A DNA stretch of 64,000 bases from Cinnamomum chago (Eukaryota > Streptophyta > Magnoliopsida > Laurales > Lauraceae): NCBI GenBank assembly GCA_038049695.1, contig CP142453.1:35687501-35751500 (forward strand). Reading direction: 5' to 3'. Positions 22,301 to 34,800 of the stretch are shown here, in pieces. The position numbers were made by a program, and so were the translations under genes. The notes under the pieces are model-generated. The model searched no databases. It had not been told where the DNA came from and was given only the letters and a program-made list of their open reading frames with translations. Position 1 is the stretch's first letter, and each line of letters begins with the position of its first letter.

Positions 22301-25300
22301 AAACGATGGTCCCAACAGCCATGAGCCACAAGAATATCTCAGATATGTCCACAACAGGCCGTTTTGGAGAATAGAGTAGAAGCTCCACTGCAGTTCAAAC
22401 ATTAAATCAGCATTTCATTGTCCGAAAGTAAAACAGATCTGAAAAGGTAGGAAGGGGGGGCGGGGAGTGGGGGCACGTTATTTATAATCCAAAAAATGAG
22501 AAAAAATTGATTACATCAGAGGCACAGATTTGCTAACTGCAAGATGTTGTTAAAATGTAGCCTACCAACCAGTAGTCTAGCAAGAGCACCAGCTCCCACC
22601 CACATTAGCCAATCAAGAAGTACAAGAAAATGAATGAAGAAAAATTGAATGCCTAAAAAAAATTTATTAAATTCCCAAAGGACAGGACGCTAATCTATTG
22701 GTGAGGCAAGAACAGGTTTTTGAAATAAAATGTTACAAAAGTTCAGCAATTTGCATTAAGTGGAAAAGGTGAAGTTGGGTTTCATACTCTCTAATAAGCA
22801 GAAGGCAAGGACATTTATTTGATTTCCCCATATTTTAACTTTCCCTTGATGAAGCAACTAGAGGAGGGACAGTAAATAATACACAGATACACCCAAACAG
22901 AGCTGTGGGAGAATGGCAGCAATTACTGACCATGGAAAAGAAACTCAGCTTTATCACAACCCATGATACCTGGATATGGATGCGGACATGGGAAGCAAGG
23001 TGGGGTCACATAACCACCTTACAATATTCTTACAATAAGAGAAGACTGGGATGGCTCTGATACCAATATGCATTACTGTTGCTGCTGTATGAGTGAACTG
23101 TATTACTGACTTCATTGCTGACAGACTTTATCACTGTTACTGCTGCATGCGTCTGACAGTCAGCTGATAAATTTATCGCTGTATTTGCTGCAGGGTGCAG
23201 GATATGCTATATGCTCAGCTGAAGCTACGGAGACTTCAGAGACTTGAGGCTGTATTGTTGACATTGAGTTCCACTATTGTTGACTAGGCTTTATTTGGAA
23301 TAGTGGTCTATGGAATACTTTATAAAGAATAGTGCTCCATAGCTCACAAATGTGGACTTTTTGGAATTTTTTATATTTTTTCAAATGAAAGCATTCGGAA
23401 GACCTTTATGTGAGTGAAACACATGAAAATGACATGTGTTCATGATAATGACAAGCATTGATGGTTTGACTTGATGTAGGCTAAGAATTGATAAAGGAGA
23501 TAAATGGGCTTGATTGCTTGCAGGACACATGGCTGCATGGGGATAGCTGTGCTGGCTGCATTGATTACTGCATTTTGGACATCTGTATTGCTGAATTAAT
23601 TCTGCATAGGAAATGCTGAAGGCTGCATTTGATGGAGAAACCCGCATTGAAATTTGCATGATATTGCTGCATGTGCTGGATTTTAATCATTTATGAGGTT
23701 GTAATCTGGTGGCTGTGGACTGGGGGTCCATACTCCATAATCATTTTCTCTTTGGAAGAGCTTGATAAGCTGTCTCTTTGTTCTTTCAGTAATATGAAGA
23801 GACGATGCATTTTGAAATGTTTCTAGAATTTCATCAAGAATTGTATGGCCAGCGCGAAAGGGATCATAATAAACAAATGTGTCTTCTACAAGATCTTCAT
23901 CAATGCAGACGACGCGACGACCATCGCTCCAGATTCCCTTAAAAGTACGAGCAAATTCAAAATGTCTTTTGATACTAATGAATCTTTGATTTTGATCAGC
24001 TTGAATATTGTAGAATTGTAGACGCTCCAGGCTATAACTGAGATCTGCAGCATCTGAGGATTCAAATTGTTCTGCTTGATTCCAATTGCGATCAGGAAGA
24101 TGTTCATAATCATTGATTGGAAGGCTGTATTTTTGACAGAATAAATCTCCGTCTTCATAATTCATAAGGATCCATAATTGATATGGTTGATAAAATCGGA
24201 ATTCATCTCTTTCGCCAAGAGTGGAAGAGATTGTCATTAGAAGATTGCGCTTGGTGATGCCAAGGCAACAGAGAGCATATTTGACAATTGCAGGCAACTG
24301 TCGATGAATTGCTAAATTGTCTCTGTCGAGAATGAATCGATGAACTAGACCTTGTTCAATATAAGAAATATCAAATTCATCAGCGGGCAGGAACATTTTT
24401 GGAAAACCAGTGGCCCAGCTGAGATAGGATGCTTGATTAATTAGTCGCTCCATGATCTGACAAGAGAGAGTTTCCTCTCTAATTCTTGCAGATAAATCGT
24501 CCGGAAGAACAGTATTAACTCTTTCCAGGATTTGTTGTCTGTATTCAATTGGAGGGAGAGATGACGATGCACATTGTTGTTCAAGCATTTGAATTTTTGA
24601 TTCCAAATATTTGAGATGATTAGACAAATCAGATAGATGCTTTCGCATTAGAAAATTACGTTGGCCAGTAAGGCATGCACTCCAAATGTTATCAATAAGA
24701 GCTTGAGAAGCAGCAGAGGGTGCTGGATAGAAAGATGGAAAAGGTATTTGAAAGGGTAGTTCTTCATGAACAGGAACAGAGGCTTTATCTGAATCTATTG
24801 GTTGTTTGCCCTTATCTTTGGAAGACATGATTGGTTTCCTATGGGGAGAGGAAATGAAATTAGTAATAAAAATTCTTTATTGATGCAATAAAACTGTATT
24901 TTGGAAACATGAAGATGTATGCAATTAAATATTAATTCCATTTATTCTACCAAGCCTTGGGCTTTCTATGAATTCAAATTTGATAGGCTTATCATCAATT
25001 GATGTATGAATTCCATCGGTATTTACAGAAAATGGCTGAATTTTTAATAAGAAGGGTGTTCCTAAGATGACATCATTTGTTAATGTTTTTGTTACAGCAA
25101 AGGAAGTTTGAATGCATTTACCATTTTTACAGATATGAGCATTTGGAATCTTATAATTGACTATTATATTCTTTCCATTTGCGGTGCCAATGGTGTAATT
25201 TTTTATTTTTTCAAAATACTTTGTTGGAATTAATCCTTCACGGATGCAATTTACATCTGCGCCACTGTCTATCAAACAGTCAACAGATAATTTAAATTCT

Positions 25301-28300
25301 TTGATTTTTAGAGTGACAGTTGTATATACACCAAGATCACACTTTTCATCCACAAAAAGATCAATCCCTTCTGACGCTGGATCTTATAAATCAGCCTCTT
25401 CTAATTTTCATCAAACATCTATTCCCACATCACCCCCAATACATCCTACAGGCATAGCTTTCCCTGTTTATTCAGACGCTAAAGATAAAGATATACAATC
25501 AGTAAAATTAACTGAATCAGATATTAATGCATCAATTAATACAATTTCCTTAATTCATGAATCTAATGAAGTAATATATGATTTCAAAATTGATAAACAA
25601 TTCCTTCAACAAGATTTATTAAAACATCCAAAGACAAAATGGTTTTTTAACAAATTCTCTAAATTTGAGCGATCTCAAGTCAAAGAATTATGGTATGAAC
25701 AAATGAATCAAGAACGGAGAAATATCCCTTTCTTTGATTGGCTTTCGTCAAAAATAAATAAAAAAGGAACTGTAATGATGACAATTAATAAATCCACACA
25801 AACATGGGAAACCGAGAAAGGTAAAGATGAATCTATTCATCCCCCTTTAGAAACTATAAAGCATAAAGAAATAAATAATTCTTTAAAACATAGTCTCCTG
25901 CATCCTACTCTCAATCTAGTTCCTAAAGAGTCAACTACTACATTAAATACAACTTCTATAAACAAATCCTTCTCTACAGACTCTACCTCGAAAATATCAA
26001 TTTTACAAACTCATCTCGAAGAAAACATCTCTGATCCAGAAGACATTAATGAATTACATCCCTCCTATTCCACAATAAATGTATTAAATGCTAGCAACAA
26101 ATTTCTCATTGATGCCACTACTCTAAAACGATTAAATTATGCTAACTATACATATGGTGATTTAATTCAAAAAATTTCTCGTGTTGGTATGTCTATTTGC
26201 AGTGATATGAAAATTAAAGCTGATTTACATAAACAAAAGAAAATTGGTAAACAAGAATTAGGGGATTTTTGCTATCAATTTGGCTATGAACCCCTACAAA
26301 ATCCATCCAATCGAATTTATCAACCTAAACATCGGTCTAAAAAGAAACGATATCATGAAAAATCATATCGATCCTATAAAAATTACAAAAAATATACAAA
26401 AGGAAAACATGAAAAACACAATTCAAAGAAGAGAAAATCCAGCTCTTCCCCAAACCATAAAACTAATAAATCTGATTATACCTGCTATAAATGCGGCAAA
26501 GAAGGACATTTTGCAAATAACTGTTTTAATAAAGATTCAAAAAAGAAAATCAATGAATTAGATTATCATTCTCATAATTCAGAAAATAATAAAGATATTT
26601 GTATATGTTGCGAAAGCGAAGATAGTTCTTATGATTCTTCCTCCTCATCTTCTTATTTCTCAATTAATGTTTTAAATGCTCAAGATGAATTACTTCTGGA
26701 ATTAATAGAAAACATTTCCTCTGAAGAAGAAAAGAGAAAATACTATCGAAAAATGCTTGAAGATAAATCTACTGACAAAACCTCAAAGAAACATAAAGAT
26801 TTTCAATCAATTTCCATGAAAGATATTCTTTCCCAAAAACCCAGCTCTTCAAAACCTTTAACCCTTCAAGATCTTCATAATGAAGTTACTGAAACAAAAC
26901 ATGAAATTGCAAAATTAAAAGAAGAAGCAACCCAGGAAATTGCTAAATTAAAAACAAGAATTGAAATCCTTGAATTAGGTAAAGAATTCAGCTCAAATAA
27001 TCAAGAAGATTCTAATCTCGAAAAAGAATTTGATAAAGAAATTCAAGAATTCATAAATTCTATTACCAAATATCATTACCATAAATGGTATACAACTGTC
27101 ACTCTAAAAATCAAAGAATTTAAATTATCTGTTGACTGTTTGATAGACAGTGGCGCAGATGTAAATTGCATCCGTGAAGGATTAATTCCAACAAAGTATT
27201 TTGAAAAAATAAAAAATTACACCATTGGCACCGCAAATGGAAAGAATATAATAGTCAATTATAAGATTCCAAATGCTCATATCTGTAAAAATGGTAAATG
27301 CATTCAAACTTCCTTTGCTGTAACAAAAACATTAACAAATGATGTCATCTTAGGAACACCCTTCTTATTAAAAATTCAGCCATTTTCTGTAAATACCGAT
27401 GGAATTCATACATCAATTGATGATAAGCCTATCAAATTTGAATTCATAGAAAGCCCAAGGCTTGGTAGAATAAATGGAATTAATATTTAATTGCATACAT
27501 CTTCATATTTCCAAAATACAGTTTTATTGCATCAATAAAGAATTTTTATTACTAATTTCATTTCCTCTCCCCATAGGAAACCAATCATGTCTTCCAAAGA
27601 TAAGGGCAAACAACCAATAGATTCAGATAAAGCCTCTGTTCCTGTTCATGAAGAACTACCCTTTCAAATACCTTTTCCATCTTTCTATCCAGCACCCTCT
27701 GCTGCTTCTCAAGCTCTTATTGATAACATTTGGAGTGCATGCCTTACTGGCCAACGTAATTTTCTAATGCGAAAGCATCTATCTGATTTGTCTAATCATC
27801 TCAAATATTTGGAATCAAAAATTCAAATGCTTGAACAACAATGTGCATCGTCATCTCTCCCTCCAATTGAATACAGACAACAAATCCTGGAAAGAGTTAA
27901 TACTGTTCTTCCGGACGATTTATCTGCAAGAATTAGAGAGGAAACTCTCTCTTGTCAGATCATGGAGCGACTAATTAATCAAGCATCCTATCTCAGCTGG
28001 GCCACTGGTTTTCCAAAAATGTTCCTGCCCGCTGATGAATTTGATATTTCTTATATTGAACAAGGTCTAGTTCATCGATTCATTCTCGACAGAGACAATT
28101 TAGCAATTCATCGACAGTTGCCTGCAATTGTCAAATATGCTCTCTGTTGCCTTGGCATCACCAAGCGCAATCTTCTAATGACAATCTCTTCCACTCTTGG
28201 CGAAAGAGATGAATTCCGATTTTATCAACCATATCAATTATGGATCCTTATGAATTATGAAGACGGAGATTTATTCTGTCAAAAATACAGCCTTCCAATC

Positions 28301-31300
28301 AATGATTATGAACATCTTCCTGATCGCAATTGGAATCAAGCAGAACAATTTGAATCCTCAGATGCTGCAGATCTCAGTTATAGCCTGGAGCGTCTACAAT
28401 TCTACAATATTCAAGCTGATCAAAATCAAAGATTCATTAGTATCAAAAGACATTTTGAATTTGCTCGTACTTTTAAGGGAATCTGGAGCGATGGTCGTCG
28501 CGTCGTCTGCATTGATGAAGATCTTGCAGAAGACACATTTGTTTATTATGATCCCTTTCGCGCTGGCCATACAGTTCTTGATGAAATTCTAGAAACATTT
28601 CAAAATGCATCGTCTCTTCATATTACTGAAAGAACAAAGAGACAGCTTATCAAGCTCTTCCAAAGAGAAAATGATTATGGAGTATGGACCCCCAGTCCAC
28701 AGCCACCAGATTACAACCTCATAAATGATTAAAATCCAGCACATGCAGCAATATCATGCAAATTTCAATGCGGGTTTCTCCATCAAATGCAGCCTTCAGC
28801 ATTTCCTATGCAGAATTAATTCAGCAATACAGATGTCCAAAATGCAGTAATCAATGCAGCCAGCACAGCTATCCCCATGCAGCCATGTGTCCTGCAAGCA
28901 ATCAAGCCCATTTATCTCCTTTATCAATTCTTAGCCTACATCAAGTCAAACCATCAATGCTTGTCATTATCATGAACACATGTCATTTTCATGCGTTTCA
29001 CTCACATAAAGGTCTTCCGAATGCTTTCATTTGAAAAAATATAAAAAATTCCAAAAAGTCCACATTTGTGAGCTATGGAGCACTATTCTTTATAAAGTAT
29101 TCCATAGACCACTATTCCAAATAAAGCCTAGTCAACAATAGTGGAACTCAATGTCAACAATACAGCCTCAAGTCTCTGAAGTCTCCGTAGCTTCAGCTGA
29201 GCATATAGCAGATCCTGCACCCTGCAGCAAATACAGCGATAAATTTATCAGCCGACTGTCAGACGCATGCAGCAGTAACAGTGATAAAGTCTGTCAGCAA
29301 TGAAGTCAGTAATACAGTTCACTCATACAGCAGCAACAGTAATGCATATTATATGCGACAGTGATACAGTACAAATGACGTATACATCTTATCCCATTGC
29401 GGATCTCAAATACATTTCAAATGTAATTCAGAAGAAAGGTCTATAAATAGGGATTGTGAGCCCTTGTCTCACATCATCAAATACTAACACTTGTAAATTT
29501 TCCGCTTTCTTTCCTTTCTTTCAATTTAATTTAGTCTTACTGAGAGTTTACTGGTTCGATCCCGGTCTCCTCCATTTGGTGATAACATGAATACATGGTT
29601 CAAAATTGCAGTCACACTGAGAATTGCAGCCAACCTCGAAAGCCAACACATCTGACCTCACAATTTGTGGCATTGCAGCCCCCTCGCAGCCCCTCGCACC
29701 ATGACTTTTTTGGCTCCAAAAAACTAGAAAATCTACAAGATGTCTAAAATATTGGAAAATGAAATAATCCAATACTTTTATCCCCTTTAGGGCACATTAT
29801 AAAGTAAATGTCGGTCCCTTAAGTCAATAGCATTCTACATCATTGTTTAACTTCTAGCTAATTTAAACCTGTTAAGTTTTAGTCTGTAATCTCAGGGCAC
29901 ACCCTTATATCTACAAATCCATCAATCATCTCATATTTAAAATCAAAGCACCGCAGAAAATTATCACACACTCAATTGAAGTTGGCCCACCATCAAATTG
30001 GCCATGCCACATGATTAGCATCATTGGTGATGCAATCTTAATTGCTCAAAAAGACTGCAACCCAAAGAAACAAGGACTGTCCCAAAAAGAACTATTATGC
30101 CTTTCTATAGAAACTCAGTAGCTTGGGCTTGCGGAAAGGGATGCAAATCCATAAAAGTAATTGATGTCTTTCTTTTCCCAACAATATGCAGCAACTTAAT
30201 AGGAGTTGTAAAACACCAACGTCAAAGAAGAGAATCAGTAGAAACCAGTAAATCACAGCACATAATCCAAATATTGAAATCTATATCAATAATGGAAAAA
30301 TACTAAGTTGGACTGGACAAAACATTCCCTTCTGGAATATACAGTGTGTAATTTCTTTATCAAATCAAATCCTAAATCTCTACTACGAAGAAATGTTTCT
30401 CTATGAAAATCCCTAGAAGATAGAAAGCCCTAAAACTCTTATCAATCCTAATGATGTATTAAATACAAAAAGAAAGAAAAGATAAAGAAACTTGCTGATC
30501 GGCAGCCCTTTGTTAAAAGTTGGACCAAGTCTAAACCTATCTCCAGAAATTGCCACAAATCCCAGAACACTTGCTGGATAAAGTTACAATGATTGCATCA
30601 TTCCCTCCTGGTTGGAGGAAACGCGCCCTCGAGTTTGCAGGTTGCTCCAATCTCTTCCTAGATCAAATGGTAGATGCATGATGCCAAAAGTCCATAATTG
30701 TTTTCCTTAGAGATGATCCACTCTGCAGGTACATGATGGTAAGACATTTTGTTCTTTGACTCGATCAAGTTGTGGTTGCTGGAATGGTAGGACATCATTC
30801 CAAGTTCCATAAATTTCCCAAATTTGAAATAAGTGTCCATTGACCTATAGAATTATCTGTAATGCTCAATTCGCTACATCTGTAACCAACAACATTCCAA
30901 CTGTTCATATATCATAATAACATTAACCCCAATCACCAGTCATAGAATCAACTGTTCCGACATATCCAGACAATTTTGGATACAACTGTTCCTGCATATC
31001 CAGACAAGTTTGGATATGTACCAAAACTTTGATCTAGTGGTTGCAATGGTTGATTCTCCTCGGATCCAAATTCCACTTGATATCTATCATTAAAATCAAT
31101 GGTGGAACGACCTTCTGAATGGTCCACTATCTCAAGATCTACTGTATTTTACAATCTTTGATCGGTATTCGGTAGATCATCCATTTCAAGATCTATGGTT
31201 GGATCTTCATCTGGTATATCTTTCTCTAGAACGACAATTGGATCTTTATCCTGTATGGTTTCCATATTTTTTGTTGGTTTCTTTCGAGAGGGCATAGCAT

Positions 31301-31754
31301 ACTCTCCGTGACATCATCTTGAGCAACCCATTCTTAAAATCAAGGACTAGGTGAGTCTAAACCCAAGCCAATCTCCTGTCTACCACCAAGTTCAGTCCCA
31401 AATCTCTACTTACACCCTAAGTTGACAACCCGTTGCATGAGTTGATTCAATCAACGGTCCCTTTTTCTTTTTTTTTATAACATCAACGGTCCCAATTATC
31501 AACCCGAATAAATAGACCCTCTACGACATGTGCTAGTCTCTCATCACATTTTGAGTAAGTATATCCCTAGAATGGTTACTATTGTGCAAGACCGGAACTC
31601 CGGATATTCTGAGATAATTATGCCATACTTTGGGTCAATGCTTGGACTGTTTCTTGAAGTTGTTCTAACCTGTCCTGTGCTGCTATTTCTGGAGGTATAC
31701 TAATGTGTACTTGCTACCTGGTAATCAGAGTCAAGGTATGTTGAGAATATAGCT

Positions 31755-31801
<47 letters not shown>

Positions 31802-34800
31802 TGGAGGTATACTAATGTGTACTTGCTACCTGGTAATCAGAGTCGAGGTATGTTGAGAATATAGCTGAGAGAGAGAGAGACTGTTTAAAGGACTTTTAAG
31901 TGTTTGATTTTAGGACTCAATTTTGGAAAAAAATTAGGAATGCAGAAGTTTAGATAAAGAAAGAGAATTGATGGGACTGATAATGAGAAAATTTCTAATA
32001 GTCAAAATTCCATAGAAATTTTGTACAGTTTCATATTTGTAGTTGGGACTTTTGAATTGTGTAAAAATGGAAAAATAAAATAAGAACAGGTAGAAAAAGG
32101 AGGAAGATGACCCGAAGCTATTACAAATATCAAACTGAATGGAACGCAATCAACCACAGGACTTAATTGCTCTGATACCAATTTGATACAAAAGGACTGC
32201 AACTCCAAGAAACAAGTACTGTCCCTACAACAACTGTTCTGCCTTTCTACAGAAATTCAGTAGCTTGAAATTGCAGAAATGGCTGCAAATCCATATAAGT
32301 AATTGTTTGTCTTTTTTTCCTAAATATGCAACAGCTAAATAGTTATTGCAAAACACCAAGAAGAAAGAAAAGATTCGTCAGAAACCAGTAAATCACAGCA
32401 AATCATCATCATCATCAAAGCCTTGTCCCAACTATGTTGGGGTCGGCTACACGAATTCTGTTTCTCCATTCCGATCTATTTTGTGTCAAATCTTCAGATA
32501 AGTTACACTTCATCATATCTATTTTTACTACCTCCATCCACGTCCTATTTGGCCTACCCCTTCCCCTTGATGGGCCATCAACCTTCATAGTCAAACTTTT
32601 CATTACTAGCGATGTTGCCAACCTACATTGGGCACACCCAAACCATCTCAAACGGGTTTCTCTAATTTAATATTTTATTGTTGCTATCCCTAAATGCTCT
32701 CGAAAGCGCTCATTTCTAATTTTATCCTTCCTATATTTACCACACATCCACCTCAGCACTCTAATCTCTACTACATCCATTTTGTGCATATGTTGCTTCT
32801 TGATTAGCCAACATTCTGCTCAATAGGTCATGATCGTTGTCCTGTAAAAATTTTCCTTCAATCTTGTTGGCATTCGTCAGTCATAAAGCACTTCAGAAGC
32901 AAGTCTTCACTTCAACATCCCGCTTTTATCCTATGTTCGACATCTTCATCTATCTCCCCATCCTTACTAATTATAGAGTCAAGGTAGCAGAAAGGATCAC
33001 TTTGTGGCATCTCATGGTCTTCAATTTTCACAATAGATTCAGTTCCTTTTATATGTCCACTGAAGCTACAATCCATATATTACGTCCCATCGCCCAAGTC
33101 CTGAATTAAACAGGGCTTCAAATACCTATTTGGGCCTTCATACCATCTCTTGATTCATCTCCCAACATAATATCATCTGCAAATAACATGCACCAAAGTA
33201 CCTCTTCGTGAATATGAGCAATTAACTCATTAATAATCAACGCAAAGAGCTAAGGGCTGGCCCCTAATGCAAACCTATGGTCACCGGGAACTCCATTGTC
33301 TCTCCACAAGTAGCTCTCGCATTTGTTACTACTTTCTCATACATGTTTTCAATAATTTCAATATAACCTCTTGGAACATTCCTTTTATTTAAAACCCACC
33401 AAATTAAAACTCTAGGTACCCTATCGTAAGCTTTTTCTAGATCAATAAAGACCATATGCAAATTTTTCATCTTCGCTCGATATTTTTCCATTAATTGCCT
33501 AAGTGAGAAGATGGCTTCCATCATTGACCTCCCTGGCATAAAATGAAATTGATTCTCAGATATCTTGGTGTTCTGTCTAAGTCTTTGCCCAGGTTTAAAA
33601 AATTGGCAAACTCAACTAGGACTTGACACCTGCCAAGCCGGGTCGAGCAATGCTAGGTAGGGGACCCACCTTGAAATAAGGGTTGTATCATATGGAAGTT
33701 TTCGTTTATGGATATCACGTGGTCGGTATGGATAAAAAGGGACGGTCACATCTTCAACACCAAGCATCTTTTGATGAACTCAAGGATACCATAGTTTTTA
33801 GAGTAAGATCTTGGGCAATGATTACTGAGAATTTTTCAGTCTAGTTTTAAATGATCTCTTCGAAGATCAACATACATGCTTGAATGGCAATGCCCATACA
33901 ACCAAGAAAAGGCATTCATTGGATCCCTTCTCCAAAAATGTTTAAATCTAATGTTGATGGGGTCTGCCAAGTATAAGGGGTAATTTGTTTGACAACAAAG
34001 GCCTAGTGGTGCTAGATTTCTCTAGGCCAATCAGGATTAAAGATTCTGATGAACTGGAGATATTGGCAATTAAGGAAGCTCACAAGTTTTATGTGCCATT
34101 TCTTTTTAGCCAGACATCATAGAGTCAGTGAGCTAATGCAATTGCATGGATGCGGTTGTCAATTGTTAGTTATTCGGAAATGCACTTCTATTCAGAGATT
34201 AAAGAGAATTTCAAAAGGATTAAACTAGAGTTTAGGCATGCCTCAAGGGAAGCTAACAGCATTGTGGATGCTTTGGCCCAGCATGGATTGATTGTCAAGA
34301 AATGTCGTTCACTAATGATCTGTAACCATTTTTATTAGTCTTCCTCCTTTTTCCAGTATTGATCTCTTCTACCAGTTTTTCCTCTTGTTCTAGTTTTCAG
34401 TTTCAAGTTCCAGACCCAGTGTAGTTCAGGAGAAAAACAATTAAGGAAGCCCAAAATGTTGATCTTTTAGAAGCAAAGAGCTTAGAGCTTCCATGATAAC
34501 AAAGAAAAGGGATAAAAAAAAAAAAAAGTCCTCTTCACACCTAAAGCAACCTAGCAGGGGGAGTCCTCATAACATAGTCATGCTCACCCCTATAGATAAA
34601 CACAAGAGGCTTGGGCGAGAATAACGTATTTCAAATGTTTTCGTGTTCCATTTTAAATAAAATAAATGAACAAATAAAAATGAAGCATAGGGATCATTGA
34701 CTGGAAGAGACCTCTGAGCATTTCTTAGAATAAATAAATTAACCAATGATCCCTCAAAGGCTATGCATGATAGAAACTGAAGCAACTTATCTTGTAAGAA

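Larger units (their letters stand above)
23065..25326 (-). repeat. Left arm of the giant palindrome (2262 bp)
   Basis: Position x pairs with 52415 minus x throughout, so there is no net insertion or deletion against 27089-29350. I noticed about six base differences. Confidence 0.93.
23052..29575. mobile_element. Endogenous caulimovirid (florendovirus-like), inverted duplication (fossil)
   Basis: A plant pararetrovirus integrated in the SPPL intron. The right part reads on the plus strand: coat-protein region, zinc knuckle, aspartic protease, a second ORF, then an intergenic block with promoter signals. The left part repeats protease, second ORF and intergenic sequence in inverse orientation. 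No reverse transcriptase, RNase H or movement-protein region is seen. The frames that are present look open. The near-identity of the two arms suggests a recent duplication or recent conversion. Assignment to a florendovirus-like lineage is from layout and from known presence of that group in plant introns, not from a search. Confidence 0.75.
30043..32402 (-). mobile_element. Small LTR retrotransposon remnant, interrupted by a LINE (fossil)
   Basis: Two direct repeats share about 220 bp: 30043-30265 and 32184-32402. Next to the right copy the minus strand reads TGGTATCAGAGC, an initiator-tRNA primer site. The left copy extends to 30600, where a purine tract (ccctcctgg on plus) precedes it as in a 3' LTR. 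The 5' LTR is cut by the LINE starting at 32403. The interior of about 1.6 kb has no recognisable pol domains, so it is non-autonomous or internally lost. Confidence 0.65.

Noticed and set aside
25244-25326. N-terminal extension of the long plus-strand viral frame
   Set aside because: These codons are the antisense of the left palindrome arm, not viral coat sequence.
29560-29600. tRNA-like ggttcgatcccgg as a tRNA gene or SINE
   Set aside because: Only a B-box-like word; no cloverleaf or A box around it.
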